Source: an uncultured Acidimicrobiaceae bacterium (GTDB taxonomy: Bacteria; Actinomycetota; Acidimicrobiia; Spongiisociales; UBA5794). From it: a stretch of 45,896 bases of DNA. The notes under the pieces are model-generated. The model had not been told where the DNA came from. It made no database searches and was given only the letters and a program-made list of their open reading frames with translations. Every line of letters starts with the position of its first letter. Positions within the stretch are counted from its first letter, which is position 1. The translations under genes were made by a program, and so were the position numbers. Below are positions 33,679 through 45,013 of this stretch, piece by piece. The DNA is taken from assembly GCA_947258985.1 (NCBI GenBank), contig CAMYKI010000016.1, positions 1 through 45,896 of the forward strand, read 5' to 3'.

Positions 33679-35514
33679 ATGGCAAGAGCGGTAGGCATCG
33701 ACCTCGGTACCACTAACTCGGTGGTGGCAGTGCTCGACGGCAACGATCCCCAGGTGATCGCAAACGCAGAAGGGCAGCGCACCACCCCATCTGTCGTCGC
33801 CTTTGCCAAGAACGGCGAAGTACTGGTCGGCGAACAGGCGAAACGTCAGGCAATCACCAACCCGGATAAGACCGTGCGCTCGGTAAAACGACACATGGGA
33901 GAAGGTTGGTCGGTCGAGATCGACGGCAAGGAGTACACCTCCCAGGAGATCTCGGCCCGCATCCTGATGAAACTCAAACGCGACGCGGAGACCTTCCTGG
34001 GTGAGCCCATCACGGAGGCGGTCATCACCGTGCCCGCCTACTTCGGCGATGCCCAGCGCCAGGCGACCAAAGAAGCCGGCCAGATCGCAGGTCTCGAAGT
34101 CCTCAGGATCGTCAATGAACCGACCGCCGCCTCGCTGGCATACGGGATGGACAAGAACGATGACCACCTCATTTTGGTCTACGACCTCGGTGGTGGCACG
34201 TTCGACGTGTCTGTTCTCGAGATCGGCGAGGGAGTGTTTGAGGTCAAGTCCACGAGCGGCGACACGACGCTCGGTGGCGACGACTGGGACGACAAGGTCA
34301 TGGACTGGCTTGTAACCGAGTTCAAGAACGATCACGGGGTGGACCTGGCGGCTGATCCCATGGCGATGACCCGCCTCAAGGAAGCCGCCGAGAAGGCCAA
34401 GATCGAGCTCTCGTCTGTCTCCGAGACCGAGGTCAATCTGCCGTTTATCACCGCAACCGATGCGGGCCCGATCCACATGCTGAAGACGCTGAGCCGCTCC
34501 GAGTTTCGCAAGCTGACGGATGATCTCGTCGAACGTACCCGGGCGCCCTTCCAGAACGCGGTCAGGGACGCCGGCGTCTCCGTCGAAGATATCGACCATG
34601 TCATCCTCGTCGGCGGCTCGACCCGCATGCCGGCAGTACAGGAGTTGGTCAAGGAATTGGCCGGCAAGGATCCCCACCAGGGTGTCAACCCCGACGAGGT
34701 CGTAGCGCTCGGCGCTGCCATCCAGGCCGGCGTTCTCAAGGGCGATGTCGGCGGGATCCTCCTGCTCGACGTCACTCCGCTGACGCTCGGCGTGGAGACC
34801 GAAGGCGGCGTATTCACCAAGATGATCGACCGGAACACCACTATCCCGACACGCCGCAGCGAGATATTCACGACGGCAGCGGACGGCCAACCCGAGGTGG
34901 AAATCCATGTGATGCAGGGCGAACGCGCCATGGCCAACGACAATCACTCTCTTGGTCGCTTCAAGCTGCCGGGCATCGCGCCGGCACCGCGCGGCGTGCC
35001 CCAGATCGAAGTCACATTCGACATCGACGCCAACGGCATCGTTGCGGTGTCCGCCAAAGATCTCGGCACCGGCAAGAGCCAGCAGGTCACCATCACCGGC
35101 GGAACCGCTCTCGCCCAGGACGAGATCGACCGGATGGTCAACGACGCCGAGTCCCACGCAAACGAGGATGAGGAGCGTCGTGCCCTGGCCGAAGCCCGCA
35201 ATCAGGCAGATCACACCGCCTATCAGACGGAGAAGCTCCTAGAGGAGCACGGGGACAAGCTGACCGAAGATGAGAAGACCCCCATCACCGACAAAGTCGA
35301 CGAGTTGCGCAAGCTGCTCGCCGAAGAGGCAAGTACAGAGGATCTCAACCGGGTACGTGAGGAGACGATGAAAGTCTCCCAGGTCCTCGGCCAGAAGATC
35401 TACGAAGCTTCAGCAGCCGAAGGTGCTACCGATGGAGTCAGTGACGCCGACAACGCTGCGGGCGACGACGACGTAGTCGAAGCCGAGATCGTGGATGAGG
35501 GTGAAGAGGCATAG
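33679..35514 (+). CDS. dnaK: Molecular chaperone DnaK (Hsp70)
   Basis: This 611-residue Hsp70 has the ATPase domain starting [20 protein letters not shown], with further signatures [17 protein letters not shown] near residues 172-188 and [18 protein letters not shown] near 308-325, a substrate-binding beta domain ([17 protein letters not shown] near 361) and a C-terminal helical lid ending in an acidic tail. The ATG follows AAGAGGAGAACG. It heads the dnaK-grpE-dnaJ-hspR operon; its stop overlaps the grpE start by one base. The promoter carries an inverted repeat that may be the HspR site. The operon layout is typical of Actinobacteria. Confidence 0.99.
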   Translation: MARAVGIDLGTTNSVVAVLDGNDPQVIANAEGQRTTPSVVAFAKNGEVLVGEQAKRQAITNPDKTVRSVKRHMGEGWSVEIDGKEYTSQEISARILMKLKRDAETFLGEPITEAVITVPAYFGDAQRQATKEAGQIAGLEVLRIVNEPTAASLAYGMDKNDDHLILVYDLGGGTFDVSVLEIGEGVFEVKSTSGDTTLGGDDWDDKVMDWLVTEFKNDHGVDLAADPMAMTRLKEAAEKAKIELSSVSETEVNLPFITATDAGPIHMLKTLSRSEFRKLTDDLVERTRAPFQNAVRDAGVSVEDIDHVILVGGSTRMPAVQELVKELAGKDPHQGVNPDEVVALGAAIQAGVLKGDVGGILLLDVTPLTLGVETEGGVFTKMIDRNTTIPTRRSEIFTTAADGQPEVEIHVMQGERAMANDNHSLGRFKLPGIAPAPRGVPQIEVTFDIDANGIVAVSAKDLGTGKSQQVTITGGTALAQDEIDRMVNDAESHANEDEERRALAEARNQADHTAYQTEKLLEEHGDKLTEDEKTPITDKVDELRKLLAEEASTEDLNRVREETMKVSQVLGQKIYEASAAEGATDGVSDADNAAGDDDVVEAEIVDEGEEA

Positions 35515-36137
35515 TGAGCGATCAACCTGTTCCCGACCAGGAGGCCGTCGACAACCTGACGGTCCCCGAACTCACTGCCCCCCATGAGGGCGGGTTCATC
35601 GAGCCCGTCGAGGAGGAAGATGTTGTAGTCGTGAACCTCCCGGAAATCGATTTGCCGGAAGACGCTGAAGAGGCGGTACCGGTACTGCTAGCGGCGCTGG
35701 GTGCCGCCCAAGCCGAGGCGGCCGGGTACCTGGACACGATGCAGAGGGTCGCCGCCGAGTTCGACAATTTCCGGAAACGAGCGCTCCGGGAGCGTGGCGA
35801 GATCGTCGACCGGGCGTCGCAACGGCTCATCGAACGCCTGTTGCCGACTCTCGACAGCTTCGACGCCGCCCTCGCCTATCCGGCAAATACCGAAGCGGAA
35901 GAAAAGCTGATCGCGGGGATGCAAGATACGCACCGCCTGTTGATGGAGGCGCTCGCAATTGACGGTTTCGAGCCGATCAATGCCGACGCCGTTCCTTTCG
36001 ACCCCGCCATCCACGAGGCCGTCACCGGCCCAGGCGGTGACGGTGACGGCGAACTGATCGTAAGAGAAATGCGGCGCGGCTACACGCTGCGCGGCCGGGT
36101 AGTCCGAGCGGCGTTGGTCGCAGTGGAGCATGTTTGA
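35514..36137 (+). CDS. grpE: Nucleotide exchange factor GrpE
   Basis: This 207-residue cochaperone speeds ADP release from DnaK. It has an acidic, disordered N-terminus (about residues 1-60), a long dimerising coiled coil ([20 protein letters not shown] near residues 65-84) and a C-terminal beta-wing with [18 protein letters not shown] near residues 160-177 and [17 protein letters not shown]. The GTG start overlaps the dnaK TAG by one base, so translation is coupled. The next gene also overlaps. Size and features are normal. Confidence 0.97.
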   Translation: MSDQPVPDQEAVDNLTVPELTAPHEGGFIEPVEEEDVVVVNLPEIDLPEDAEEAVPVLLAALGAAQAEAAGYLDTMQRVAAEFDNFRKRALRERGEIVDRASQRLIERLLPTLDSFDAALAYPANTEAEEKLIAGMQDTHRLLMEALAIDGFEPINADAVPFDPAIHEAVTGPGGDGDGELIVREMRRGYTLRGRVVRAALVAVEHV

Positions 36138-37048
36138 AGACGATGCGTAAAGAGTGGCTCGAATCGGATTATTACGCCGTTCTCGGTGTGAATTCGAACG
36201 CGTCTGCCAAAGACATCAAGCAGGCCTACCGCAAGCTCGCGCAGAAGTATCACCCAGACACCAATGCCGGCGACTCGGCAGCTGAGTCTCGCTTCAAGGA
36301 GGTCAACGAGGCCTACGAGGTGCTCGGAGACAGCGAGGTTCGCAAGGAGTACGACCACGCCCGACAAATGGGTTACTTCGTCGGCGGTCCCGGTGGTGCC
36401 CAACAGTATGTGAGGGTTGAGGACCTCATGGGCGGAACCCGGGGCTCTCCATTTGACCTTCTCGGGGGTCTCGGAGATCTGTTCGGGCGTCAAACAACGG
36501 CAGCCCGCACCAGGCCCGGAGACGATCTCTCCGCCGAGATGCATCTCAGCTTCCACGACGCCATTTCCGGGACTACCCGACAGGTGACCGTTGGCGGGCA
36601 GACTGCGAAGGTGAAGATCCCCAAGGGTGTTGCCGACGGCTCGAAGATTCGGGTTCGCGGCAAGGGCGGACCGGGTCGCAACGGGGGCACCGCCGGTGAC
36701 CTGTACGTAACAGTGCGCGTTGCCGCACATCCCGTCTTCGGGCGACGCGGCAAAAACCTGACTCTCGACGTGCCTATCACGTTCGTTGAGGCTGCGCTGG
36801 GAGCGGAGATCGATGTGCCGACCCTCGAAGGCAAGGTCAGATTGAAGATTCCCGCAGGTACACAGGGCGGCAAGACCATGAGGGTTCGCGGCCACGGCGT
36901 CGAGGACAACAAGGGAGACCGAGGAGACCTGCTGGTCACCGTGACCGTCACGGTTCCCGAGAATCTCACAGACGAAGGCAAGGATCTGCTGCAAAGGTTC
37001 CGACTGCAGAATCCCGACAAGAACCCGCGATCGCACCTGGGGGTGTGA
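36134..37048 (+). CDS. DnaJ-family cochaperone without zinc finger (CbpA-like)
   Basis: This 304-residue Hsp40 has an N-terminal J-domain with the HPD motif ([13 protein letters not shown] near residues 34-46), a short Gly-rich linker, then the two beta domains of the C-terminal client-binding fold ([40 protein letters not shown]). The four CxxCxGxG zinc motifs of type A DnaJ are absent, so it is type B. It stimulates DnaK ATPase and delivers clients. The TTG at 36134 overlaps grpE and has GGAG six bases before it; an ATG nine bases further on is an alternative. Its stop overlaps hspR. Type B in this operon position is noted as a finding. Confidence 0.93.
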   Translation: MKTMRKEWLESDYYAVLGVNSNASAKDIKQAYRKLAQKYHPDTNAGDSAAESRFKEVNEAYEVLGDSEVRKEYDHARQMGYFVGGPGGAQQYVRVEDLMGGTRGSPFDLLGGLGDLFGRQTTAARTRPGDDLSAEMHLSFHDAISGTTRQVTVGGQTAKVKIPKGVADGSKIRVRGKGGPGRNGGTAGDLYVTVRVAAHPVFGRRGKNLTLDVPITFVEAALGAEIDVPTLEGKVRLKIPAGTQGGKTMRVRGHGVEDNKGDRGDLLVTVTVTVPENLTDEGKDLLQRFRLQNPDKNPRSHLGV

Positions 37049-37050
37049 CC

Positions 37051-37455
37051 ATGACAAAGAGAAGCAACGCTGTCTACATCATCTCGGTGGCCGCCGAGTT
37101 GGCCGGAGTCCACCCCCAAACCCTGCGCATCTATGAGCGCAAGGGCCTCATCGAGCCCTTCCGTACTCCGGGTGGGACTCGTCGTTACTCCGACGAGGAT
37201 CTCGAACGACTCGGCCTCATCCAGGAACTCACCGCCGAAGGCGTCAACCTCGAAGGCGTCCGCCGCATACTCGAACTCCAGGTCGACAACAATCGACTGC
37301 GTTCCCAGGTCGATCGCCTTCGCCGCCTCCTCGGCGAAGCGCAAGCTCGCACCGGAGCCGAAGGACATCAGGGCACGACGATCTATCAAGTCAATGTCGG
37401 TCGACGCCGCAACCTCCCCGATATCCTCCGCGACGACCCCTTCGGTGAACGCTGA
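37051..37455 (+). CDS. hspR: HspR, MerR-family heat-shock repressor
   Basis: This 134-residue MerR-type regulator has the HTH and wing YIISVAAELAGVHPQTLRIY followed by RKGLIEPFRTPGGTRRYSDE, then a coiled coil (RILELQVDNNRLRSQVDRLR). HspR represses the dnaK operon and often clpB at normal temperature, with DnaK acting as corepressor in Streptomyces. The ATG at 37051 was chosen because GGGGG lies 7 bases upstream; a GTG at 37045 overlaps the dnaJ stop. Being last in its own operon gives a feedback loop. Its likely target near the dnaK promoter is described separately. Confidence 0.93.
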   Translation: MTKRSNAVYIISVAAELAGVHPQTLRIYERKGLIEPFRTPGGTRRYSDEDLERLGLIQELTAEGVNLEGVRRILELQVDNNRLRSQVDRLRRLLGEAQARTGAEGHQGTTIYQVNVGRRRNLPDILRDDPFGER

Positions 37456-37508
37456 CGCAGCGCTGCGCCGGCCATTAGCGCGCACCGCCCGTAGGTGATT
37501 CCGCAACG

Positions 37509-37514
37509 TATCAT
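37509..37514 (+). promoter_or_regulatory. Leaderless-type -10 element
   Basis: TATCAT lies exactly 6 bases before the ATG at 37521, with no ribosome site in between. Confidence 0.6.
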
Positions 37515-37520
37515 TCAGAT

Positions 37521-37913
37521 ATGGGTCTTTCGCAGCGCCCGTTGGTCCGCAGGCCGTTCTACTTCTTGATCGGCCTCGGTGCCGCCATCGGTGCCGGGAT
37601 GCTCTTCCAGCCGCACTGGCTGGCCCTGTGCAATCGGATAAACGCCCGTCCGCAACCCGGCCTCAACGGCGCGATCACCCGCGGCGGCGAGTGCTCGCCG
37701 GTCAGCTCGATGACAATGAGCGGCAACTTCCTCATCGGCTTTGGTCTCTTCACGTTGATCATCGGGCCGATCATCTTCTCGCTCGCTCACGTACTCCGCC
37801 ACGGCTACAACTGGGAGTCGTCGCGGGTGGAGACGGCGGTGTCGAATCTGCCCATGTTGTCGGGCGCTATCTACATCGCAATCGGCGCCGGCATGGCTTT
37901 GGCCGGATCCTGA
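37521..37913 (+). CDS. Small membrane protein of unknown function
   Basis: This 130-residue protein has three predicted membrane helices: residues 13-29 (FYFLIGLGAAIGAGMLF), 69-90 (NFLIGFGLFTLIIGPIIFSLAH) in outline, and 110-128 (MLSGAIYIAIGAGMALAG). The outer loop after helix 1 holds two Cys (C37 and C58) that could form a disulphide. No family was recognised. A TATCAT hexamer lies 6 bases before the ATG and there is no ribosome site, so it is probably leaderless and expressed separately from hspR. It converges on the next gene, with about 20 bp between stops. Confidence 0.72.
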   Translation: MGLSQRPLVRRPFYFLIGLGAAIGAGMLFQPHWLALCNRINARPQPGLNGAITRGGECSPVSSMTMSGNFLIGFGLFTLIIGPIIFSLAHVLRHGYNWESSRVETAVSNLPMLSGAIYIAIGAGMALAGS

Positions 37914-37934
37914 GCAACCGCCGAGCCCGCGGGC

Positions 37935-38579
37935 TCAGGCGATAAAGGTCTCTCCATCGCTTTGCTGGATTACGAATGCCGCCACCAGGGTCGACCGGCT
38001 CGGCCAGTTCTCAAGGGCGGCTCGTACCTGGGCGTTCGCCGCCGCGGCCCGCACCCCCCAATCGAGGCCCGCCGGCCCGGCGATGGCCAGCCCGAGATCC
38101 GGTCGAGGGATGAGAACGGCGCCTTCCAAATCGAAGCCGTCCATCGTCACCACGGCAAGACTGAGTTGCTCACAACGATCTACCAACTCGAGTGCTGTGC
38201 GCTTGTCGAAGAAGCCCTCGCCGTCCTCGGCTCGGAACACCACTCGGTCATCGAACTCGTCTGTGAGAGTCCGGGTAAAGGGGTCCTCATCGTCCCATGC
38301 ACTCTCCGGAGCCGAGGCATTGATGGCCTCGAGGAAGGCATCGCCGGCCGCATCGAGTTGGTCCTCGGGCATGACTATTTGAACTGCAAGCTCAAGGACC
38401 CGGAAGATGTCCTCGACACCGATGTCGTGGACATCGCCCGCGCCGTTCGGAAATATCTGGACGATGGCCTCCTCCCCATCCCAGAACACCATTCCGACGA
38501 AATCGTCTTCTCTCCAGAGCTCAACGACCGGCTCGTCAAAATCCGGTCGCTCGGTTTCGACAATTCTCAAGGGCAACAT
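37935..38579 (-). CDS. Protein of unknown function, divergent from a P-loop gene
   Basis: This 214-residue acidic soluble protein begins MLPLRIVETERPDFDEPVVE and carries WREDDFVGMVFWDGEEAIVQ near residues 22-41 and a C-terminal LGLAIAGPAGLDWGVRAAAA stretch. No membrane segment, signal peptide or catalytic motif is visible and I recognise no family. The ATG at 38579 was chosen because TAACGT lies 7 bases upstream, the leaderless layout; a GTG at 38603 has only a distant ribosome site. It is divergent from the P-loop gene at 38648, with 68 bp between them, so the two may be regulated together. Confidence 0.65.
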   Translation of the reverse strand: MLPLRIVETERPDFDEPVVELWREDDFVGMVFWDGEEAIVQIFPNGAGDVHDIGVEDIFRVLELAVQIVMPEDQLDAAGDAFLEAINASAPESAWDDEDPFTRTLTDEFDDRVVFRAEDGEGFFDKRTALELVDRCEQLSLAVVTMDGFDLEGAVLIPRPDLGLAIAGPAGLDWGVRAAAANAQVRAALENWPSRSTLVAAFVIQQSDGETFIA

Positions 38580-38635
38580 GCCGGTGACGTTAACCGATGG
38601 CACGCCCGCCGCAATTTCGGCACCTCCTCAGCCGT

Positions 38636-38641
38636 TATGGT
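38636..38641 (+). promoter_or_regulatory. Leaderless-type -10 element (P-loop gene)
   Basis: TATGGT lies exactly 6 bases before the ATG at 38648; no ribosome site is seen. Confidence 0.55.
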
Positions 38642-38647
38642 TGCCCT

Positions 38648-39607
38648 ATGACACTCGACGTCCTACTGCTGCTGGCGCTCCCTGCGTCGGGGAAGTCGGA
38701 ACTGCGACGCTATCTGGCATCGCTTGATCCGGTTGCGGCCGCCACCGACCTGAACCTGGGACCAACCGTGCAGCTGGACGACTATCCGTATGTGCACATG
38801 ATGCGCCGAATTGCAGCCGAGGTACGAGCCGCCGGCGACTCGCCGATCTTCTTCGAGTCCGACGCAGAACCATTCATCGATCCGGGCGATTGGGGCACTC
38901 TGACACAGCTGATCAACTCCGACTTTGCCGACCTTGTTCGAGACGAGGAAGGGCCTCCCGCCGGATCAGCCTCAGATTGGCTGTTCTCCCGCATCGATGC
39001 GGCACGTGCCCGCGCCGGCCTACCAACGGTCATGAACGGGCTCGGGCCGATGACGATGAAGCGCCTCAACAACACATTGGAGACCGAGTCTCGCGACCTC
39101 TTCGATTCGAGGCCACTGCTCCGTGAGGACATGCCGGACCACACGGTTGTCATCGAGTTTGCCCGCGGCGGGCCCGAGGATCGAGCCCTGCCGTTGCCTG
39201 CGCCCTACGGCTACCGGCATGCACTGACTCAACTCGATGACGCCATCCTCGAGCGAGCCTCGATTCTCTATGTGTGGGTCGAACCGGAGCAAAGTCGGGA
39301 GAAGAACCGCGAACGCGCCGTCCCGGGAAGGGATGGCGATGCGTCGATACTCCACCATGGAGTTCCCGAGCGGGTTATGCGCAACGACTACGGAATGGAT
39401 GACCTCATGTGGCTGCTGGCCGAGGGTGGCGGCAGCGTTGTATACGTGGAAAAGGACGGCAGGCACTTCGCATTACCGACCGGGGTCTTCGACAATCGCA
39501 CCGACATGACATCTTTCCTGCGAGAGCCCGAGAAGGAGTGGTCGCCTTTCCAGCTGCGCCAACTCCATCGGGAACTGGTCAACGCCACGTCTGGTCTACG
39601 TCCCTAG
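38648..39607 (+). CDS. P-loop NTPase-like protein of unknown function
   Basis: This 319-residue protein opens with a hydrophobic strand and a Walker A loop, LLLLALPASGKSELRRYL (residues 5-22), as in kinases and other P-loop NTPases. Further segments are TVQLDDYPYVHMMRRIAAEV near 40-59, then VVIEFARGGPEDRALPLPAP near 168-187 and ILYVWVEPEQSREKNRERAV near 210-229. The last part could be a Walker-B-like strand followed by an Arg-rich lid. I do not recognise a family, and no substrate is apparent. A TATGGT hexamer lies 6 bases before the ATG, suggesting a leaderless transcript. Its stop overlaps the DUF427 gene stop on the other strand. Confidence 0.75.
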   Translation: MTLDVLLLLALPASGKSELRRYLASLDPVAAATDLNLGPTVQLDDYPYVHMMRRIAAEVRAAGDSPIFFESDAEPFIDPGDWGTLTQLINSDFADLVRDEEGPPAGSASDWLFSRIDAARARAGLPTVMNGLGPMTMKRLNNTLETESRDLFDSRPLLREDMPDHTVVIEFARGGPEDRALPLPAPYGYRHALTQLDDAILERASILYVWVEPEQSREKNRERAVPGRDGDASILHHGVPERVMRNDYGMDDLMWLLAEGGGSVVYVEKDGRHFALPTGVFDNRTDMTSFLREPEKEWSPFQLRQLHRELVNATSGLRP

Positions 39608-39885
39608 CCGACGACAACTCCACGCCAGAAGGCGACCCGATCCTCAACATCGGAGGCTGCGGGTCTCGGGTTCGGGTAGTACCAGGCAGCGCCCTGATTT
39701 GTCTCCCCGTCGACAACGAGGTCGAAGTAGCTCGCCGTTCCCTTCCACGGACACACCGACTGTCGCGAGGTTTCCGCGAAGTGTTCCGCGACGATGCTGT
39801 CTCGGGGGAAGTAGTGATTGCCCTCAACGATGATTGTGTCGTCGCTCTCGGCGACCACCGTACCGTTCCACCGTGCTGTGACCAT
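39604..39885 (-). CDS. DUF427 family protein
   Basis: This 93-residue single-domain protein matches DUF427, a small beta fold: ARWNGTVVAESDDTIIVEGN near the start, YFPRDSIVAEHF, TSRQSVCPWKGTASYFDLVV near residues 45-64 and GAAWYYPNPRPAASDVEDRV with a final WRGVVV. The CPWKG motif is typical. The family's biochemical role is not established. The ATG at 39885 follows AAGGAGCGGCC; a longer frame at 39933 lacks support. It converges on the P-loop gene and the two stop codons overlap in the sequence CTAG. Confidence 0.9.
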   Translation of the reverse strand: MVTARWNGTVVAESDDTIIVEGNHYFPRDSIVAEHFAETSRQSVCPWKGTASYFDLVVDGETNQGAAWYYPNPRPAASDVEDRVAFWRGVVVG

Positions 39886-39947
39886 GGCCGCTCCTTGTCG
39901 TCTGCAAGTAGAACGCCCTTGCGTCAGATCCATTCCCGGAACACGAG

Positions 39948-39971
39948 AAAGGGGCCCCGGAGGGCCCCTTT
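39948..39971. terminator. Hairpin terminator after mscL
   Basis: A 10-bp perfect stem (AAAGGGGCCC, 39948-39957 with 39962-39971) has a 4-base loop. It lies about 20 bp after the mscL stop on the minus strand and precedes the DUF427 gene. Confidence 0.8.
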
Positions 39972-39991
39972 GTCAGCCGACTTGCCAGTCC

Positions 39992-40378
39992 CTACCTGCG
40001 CAGCAGATCGCGGATGTCGGTGAGCAGCTTGATATCCTCGGACGGCTCCTCCGGAGTATCCTCCTCGTCCGCTGCCTTCTTGTCCTGATAGGACTTGTAG
40101 GGCTTGACGATGAAGAAGAACACACCGAGGGCAACCGCCAGGAACTTCACGATGGCGGTGATGAACGAACCGTAGAGAATCACCGAATCGTTGATCGTCC
40201 AGGTGAGGCTATCGAAGCTCGGCTCACCAAAGATGATTCCGACGACGGGCATCACGACGAATTCGACAAGTGCCGCCACCACTGCACCGAACGCTGCGGC
40301 CATGACAAACGCGACCGCTAGACCCACAATGTCGCCGCTAAAGGCGAAATCCCTGAACTCCTGATAGAGCTTCTTCAC
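39992..40378 (-). CDS. mscL: Large-conductance mechanosensitive channel MscL
   Basis: This 128-residue protein has the usual MscL form: an N-terminal amphipathic helix (KKLYQEFRDFAFSGDIVGLA), the pore helix VGLAVAFVMAAAFGAVVAALV near residues 18-38, a periplasmic loop, a second helix (ITAIVKFLAVALGVFFFIV) and a C-terminal acidic bundle with EDIKLLTDIRDLLRR. It opens at high membrane tension and releases solutes during osmotic down-shock. The GTG at 40378 was chosen because AAGGAG lies 5 bases upstream. MscS-type channel is encoded at 23045, so both classes are present. Confidence 0.95.
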   Translation of the reverse strand: MKKLYQEFRDFAFSGDIVGLAVAFVMAAAFGAVVAALVEFVVMPVVGIIFGEPSFDSLTWTINDSVILYGSFITAIVKFLAVALGVFFFIVKPYKSYQDKKAADEEDTPEEPSEDIKLLTDIRDLLRR

Positions 40379-40452
40379 TCCCACTCCTTCTCCGTAGCAA
40401 TTGATTGCTCCGCATTTTGACACGCCATGCGGAAGAAGGTTCCGGCGAAATG

Positions 40453-40923
40453 CTAGAGAATCCAGGGGAGGAAACGGTGGGAAACGCGCTTCGTGTAACC
40501 GGCGTACTCCGGAATCTGCTCGACGAGCAGCCGCTCTTCATGAGTCGTCTTCGCCCAGAAGAATGGGATGAGCAGCAACGCCAACGCGACGGCAACGACG
40601 TTGCCTCCCTTGATCGACAGCCCGAGGAACCCGAGGATGACACCTCCGTAGATGGGATGGCGCACAACCCCAAAAGCGCCGGTTTCCAGAAGTACGGCAC
40701 CATCCATGGGTGCGGGGAGCGCGGTGAGCTTCCTACGGATGAGCCACAGACCGCTGCCTGCCAGTGCCACGGCAAGGGTCACCAAGATCCACCCGGAGAC
40801 CTGAAACGGAGTTGCCGGAGTTGTGTTTTGCGTGAAAGCAACGAGGATCAAGGCGAACAAGGCAAATTGAGCAACCACCCACCATCCGCCGCGTTCTACG
40901 AATGACTCAAACTTGATAGCCAT
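40453..40923 (-). CDS. Isoprenylcysteine carboxyl methyltransferase-family membrane protein
   Basis: This 156-residue membrane protein has about four helices and the C-terminal motif regions of the ICMT/PEMT group: GVVRHPIYGGVILGFLGLSI near residues 85-104 and HEERLLVEQIPEYAGYTKRV near residues 126-145, with the Glu-Glu pair that contacts the methyl donor region. In bacteria such proteins methylate small lipids or unknown acceptors; the substrate is not known. The ATG at 40923 is 78 bp from the clpB start on the other strand. Only a weak ribosome site is visible. Confidence 0.87.
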   Translation of the reverse strand: MAIKFESFVERGGWWVVAQFALFALILVAFTQNTTPATPFQVSGWILVTLAVALAGSGLWLIRRKLTALPAPMDGAVLLETGAFGVVRHPIYGGVILGFLGLSIKGGNVVAVALALLLIPFFWAKTTHEERLLVEQIPEYAGYTKRVSHRFLPWIL

Positions 40924-41001
40924 AGACTTAGATTTCCTGCGCAGTTGTGCTAGTATCCGGACCGAACACTACGTTAACAACGCACCGAGGTCTGTTCTTC
41001 C

Positions 41002-43578
<2,577 letters not shown>

Positions 43579-43586
43579 CCGTTCTT

Positions 43587-43618
43587 GCGTAACCGACGGC
43601 CTTGGCCGTCAGCTACGC
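43587..43618 (+). terminator. Hairpin downstream of clpB
   Basis: Arms GCGTA (43587-43591)/TACGC (43614-43618) and inner GACGGCC (43595-43601)/GGCCGTC (43604-43610) form an imperfect hairpin 8 bp after the clpB stop. It begins with GTTCTTGCGTA, the same 11 bases that open the palindrome near 15088. Confidence 0.6.
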
Positions 43619-43667
43619 CGGAACCGAGAGGAGGGGCCCTGTCCAGTTCTGCGGTCGAGAGGTTCAC

Positions 43668-43673
43668 TAGCCT
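43668..43673 (+). promoter_or_regulatory. Leaderless-type -10 element (LysE gene)
   Basis: TAGCCT lies exactly 6 bases before the ATG at 43680, and there is no ribosome site. Confidence 0.5.
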
Positions 43674-43679
43674 AACGGG

Positions 43680-44312
43680 ATGCCCGACGCTTCATCGTTG
43701 ACCGTATTCATCCTGGCAGCTCTGGCCCTGCTCATCGTGCCGGGACCGGCGGTCCTCTACATCCTCGCCCGCAGCGTCGATCAAGGGCGCCGGGCAGGCC
43801 TGGTCTCGGTCGTTGGAGTGGGTCTGGGATCGATGGTGCATGTGGCCGCCGCGGCGCTCGGGCTCTCTGCTTTGCTCGTGCAGTCCGCAACCGCTTTCCG
43901 CACGGTCAAGTACCTGGGTGCGGCGTATCTCATCTACCTCGGAGTGCGCCGGCTGCTCGGCAAGGGTGATTCGATCGTCCAGGCCGATGGGTCGAATCGC
44001 ACCCTGCGCCGCATCTTCTTTCAGGGCGTGTGGGTCAACATCCTCAATCCGAAGACCGCCCTGTTCTTCTTTGCCTTTCTCCCCCAGTTCGTCGAGGTCG
44101 ATGCGGGCTCGGTCGGGCTGCAAATCCTCTTCCTCGGCACGCTGCTGGTGGTGATGGGAGTTGTGACAGACGGCGCTTACGCGCTCGCTGCCGGATCGCT
44201 CGGCGAGTGGCTCAAGAAGCGCTCCCGGATCGTCACCGCACAACGTTGGTTTGCCGGGGGCGTGTTCATCTCACTGGGGTTGGCAACCGCACTGAGCGGC
44301 GGCAAGGACTAG
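43680..44312 (+). CDS. LysE/RhtB-family amino-acid exporter
   Basis: This 210-residue protein has about six membrane helices. The first contains the family motif VPGPAVLYILARSV (near residues 20-33), followed by GRRAGLVSVVGVGLGSMVHV, and later GVWVNILNPKTALFFFAFLP near residues 117-136 and a last helix WFAGGVFISLGLATALSGG. The family exports amino acids such as lysine, threonine, homoserine or related amines; the substrate is not set by sequence. A TAGCCT hexamer lies 6 bases before the ATG, so the transcript may be leaderless. It abuts the DUF4230 gene tail-to-tail. Confidence 0.92.
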   Translation: MPDASSLTVFILAALALLIVPGPAVLYILARSVDQGRRAGLVSVVGVGLGSMVHVAAAALGLSALLVQSATAFRTVKYLGAAYLIYLGVRRLLGKGDSIVQADGSNRTLRRIFFQGVWVNILNPKTALFFFAFLPQFVEVDAGSVGLQILFLGTLLVVMGVVTDGAYALAAGSLGEWLKKRSRIVTAQRWFAGGVFISLGLATALSGGKD

Positions 44313-44939
44313 CTAGCCCGATGTCGCCCCGGTCTCGAAGGTGATGTCGCTATAGCCGAGGCCCATCAGGAACCTCTCGATCGTCGTCTCCGCATTGGTC
44401 CTGGCTTTCTCCAGGATCCCGTGTTCGAGGGCGGCGTTGACCAAAATCTCCTCGGCAACCTGGCGGGCCTCGCTCTCGAGCTGCGCATCGCCCTTCGTGA
44501 ACAGCCCGGTATCCCTGTCATATACCTGCGTCGCGTCGGTGTCCACCTCAACAAAGATGATCTGCGCAGGCGGTAGCTCTACGGTCACCGATCCCGTGTC
44601 CTCATCAACCTGGAAGTTTGACGTGCTGATCAGATCCATGTCGATACCGCCACCGATACGAGCGACGGCGAACAGAAAGATACGGTCGCCGCGGGCCCAG
44701 TTGAGCCACCCGAAGTCGTTGCCCTTCTCGACGGTGGTGTATTCGACCATCTCGACGGTCGTGAGCTGGGCGACGTCGCGCACACTCTCCACAACGGAAG
44801 GACCGACTTGTGTGTAAGGCTCACCACTAATGCCCTTGAATGGACCCCAGTTCATGAGGTTGGAGACCAAGAAGAAAGCCCCGGCGATCAAGACCGCGAC
44901 GATGATGATGGACCCAGCACTCCTGGACGAATCGGCCAT
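44313..44939 (-). CDS. DUF4230-family membrane-anchored protein
   Basis: This 208-residue protein has one N-terminal membrane helix (about residues 9-27, SIIIVAVLIAGAFFLVSNL) and a soluble extracytoplasmic domain typical of DUF4230: VRDVAQLTTVEMVEYTTVEK near residues 52-71, FAVARIGGGIDMDLIS and VTVELPPAQIIFVEVDTD. The tail (ESEARQVAEEILVNAALEHG) is helical and the end (GLGYSDITFE) is family-like. The function is unknown. The ATG at 44939 follows GAGGAAGTGTC and lies across the divergent region from PadR. It may therefore share regulatory sites with PadR. Confidence 0.85.
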   Translation of the reverse strand: MADSSRSAGSIIIVAVLIAGAFFLVSNLMNWGPFKGISGEPYTQVGPSVVESVRDVAQLTTVEMVEYTTVEKGNDFGWLNWARGDRIFLFAVARIGGGIDMDLISTSNFQVDEDTGSVTVELPPAQIIFVEVDTDATQVYDRDTGLFTKGDAQLESEARQVAEEILVNAALEHGILEKARTNAETTIERFLMGLGYSDITFETGATSG

Positions 44940-45013
44940 GACACTTCCTCGGTCGTTTCCTACACCTCTTTGACCCTTAGATTCTAAGAAAGGTTCCGCG
45001 TTCCCTATTGATC

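Noticed and set aside
33616-35214. 532-residue frame on the minus strand opposite dnaK
   Set aside because: It overlaps dnaK fully, and its composition is that of an antisense shadow. dnaK is beyond doubt.
44976-44988. CTTAGATTCTAAG palindrome before DUF4230 as a regulatory site
   Set aside because: It is short and AT-rich with no second copy in the same region. The similar CTTAGATT near 40926 is not palindromic, so the evidence is too weak to call a site.
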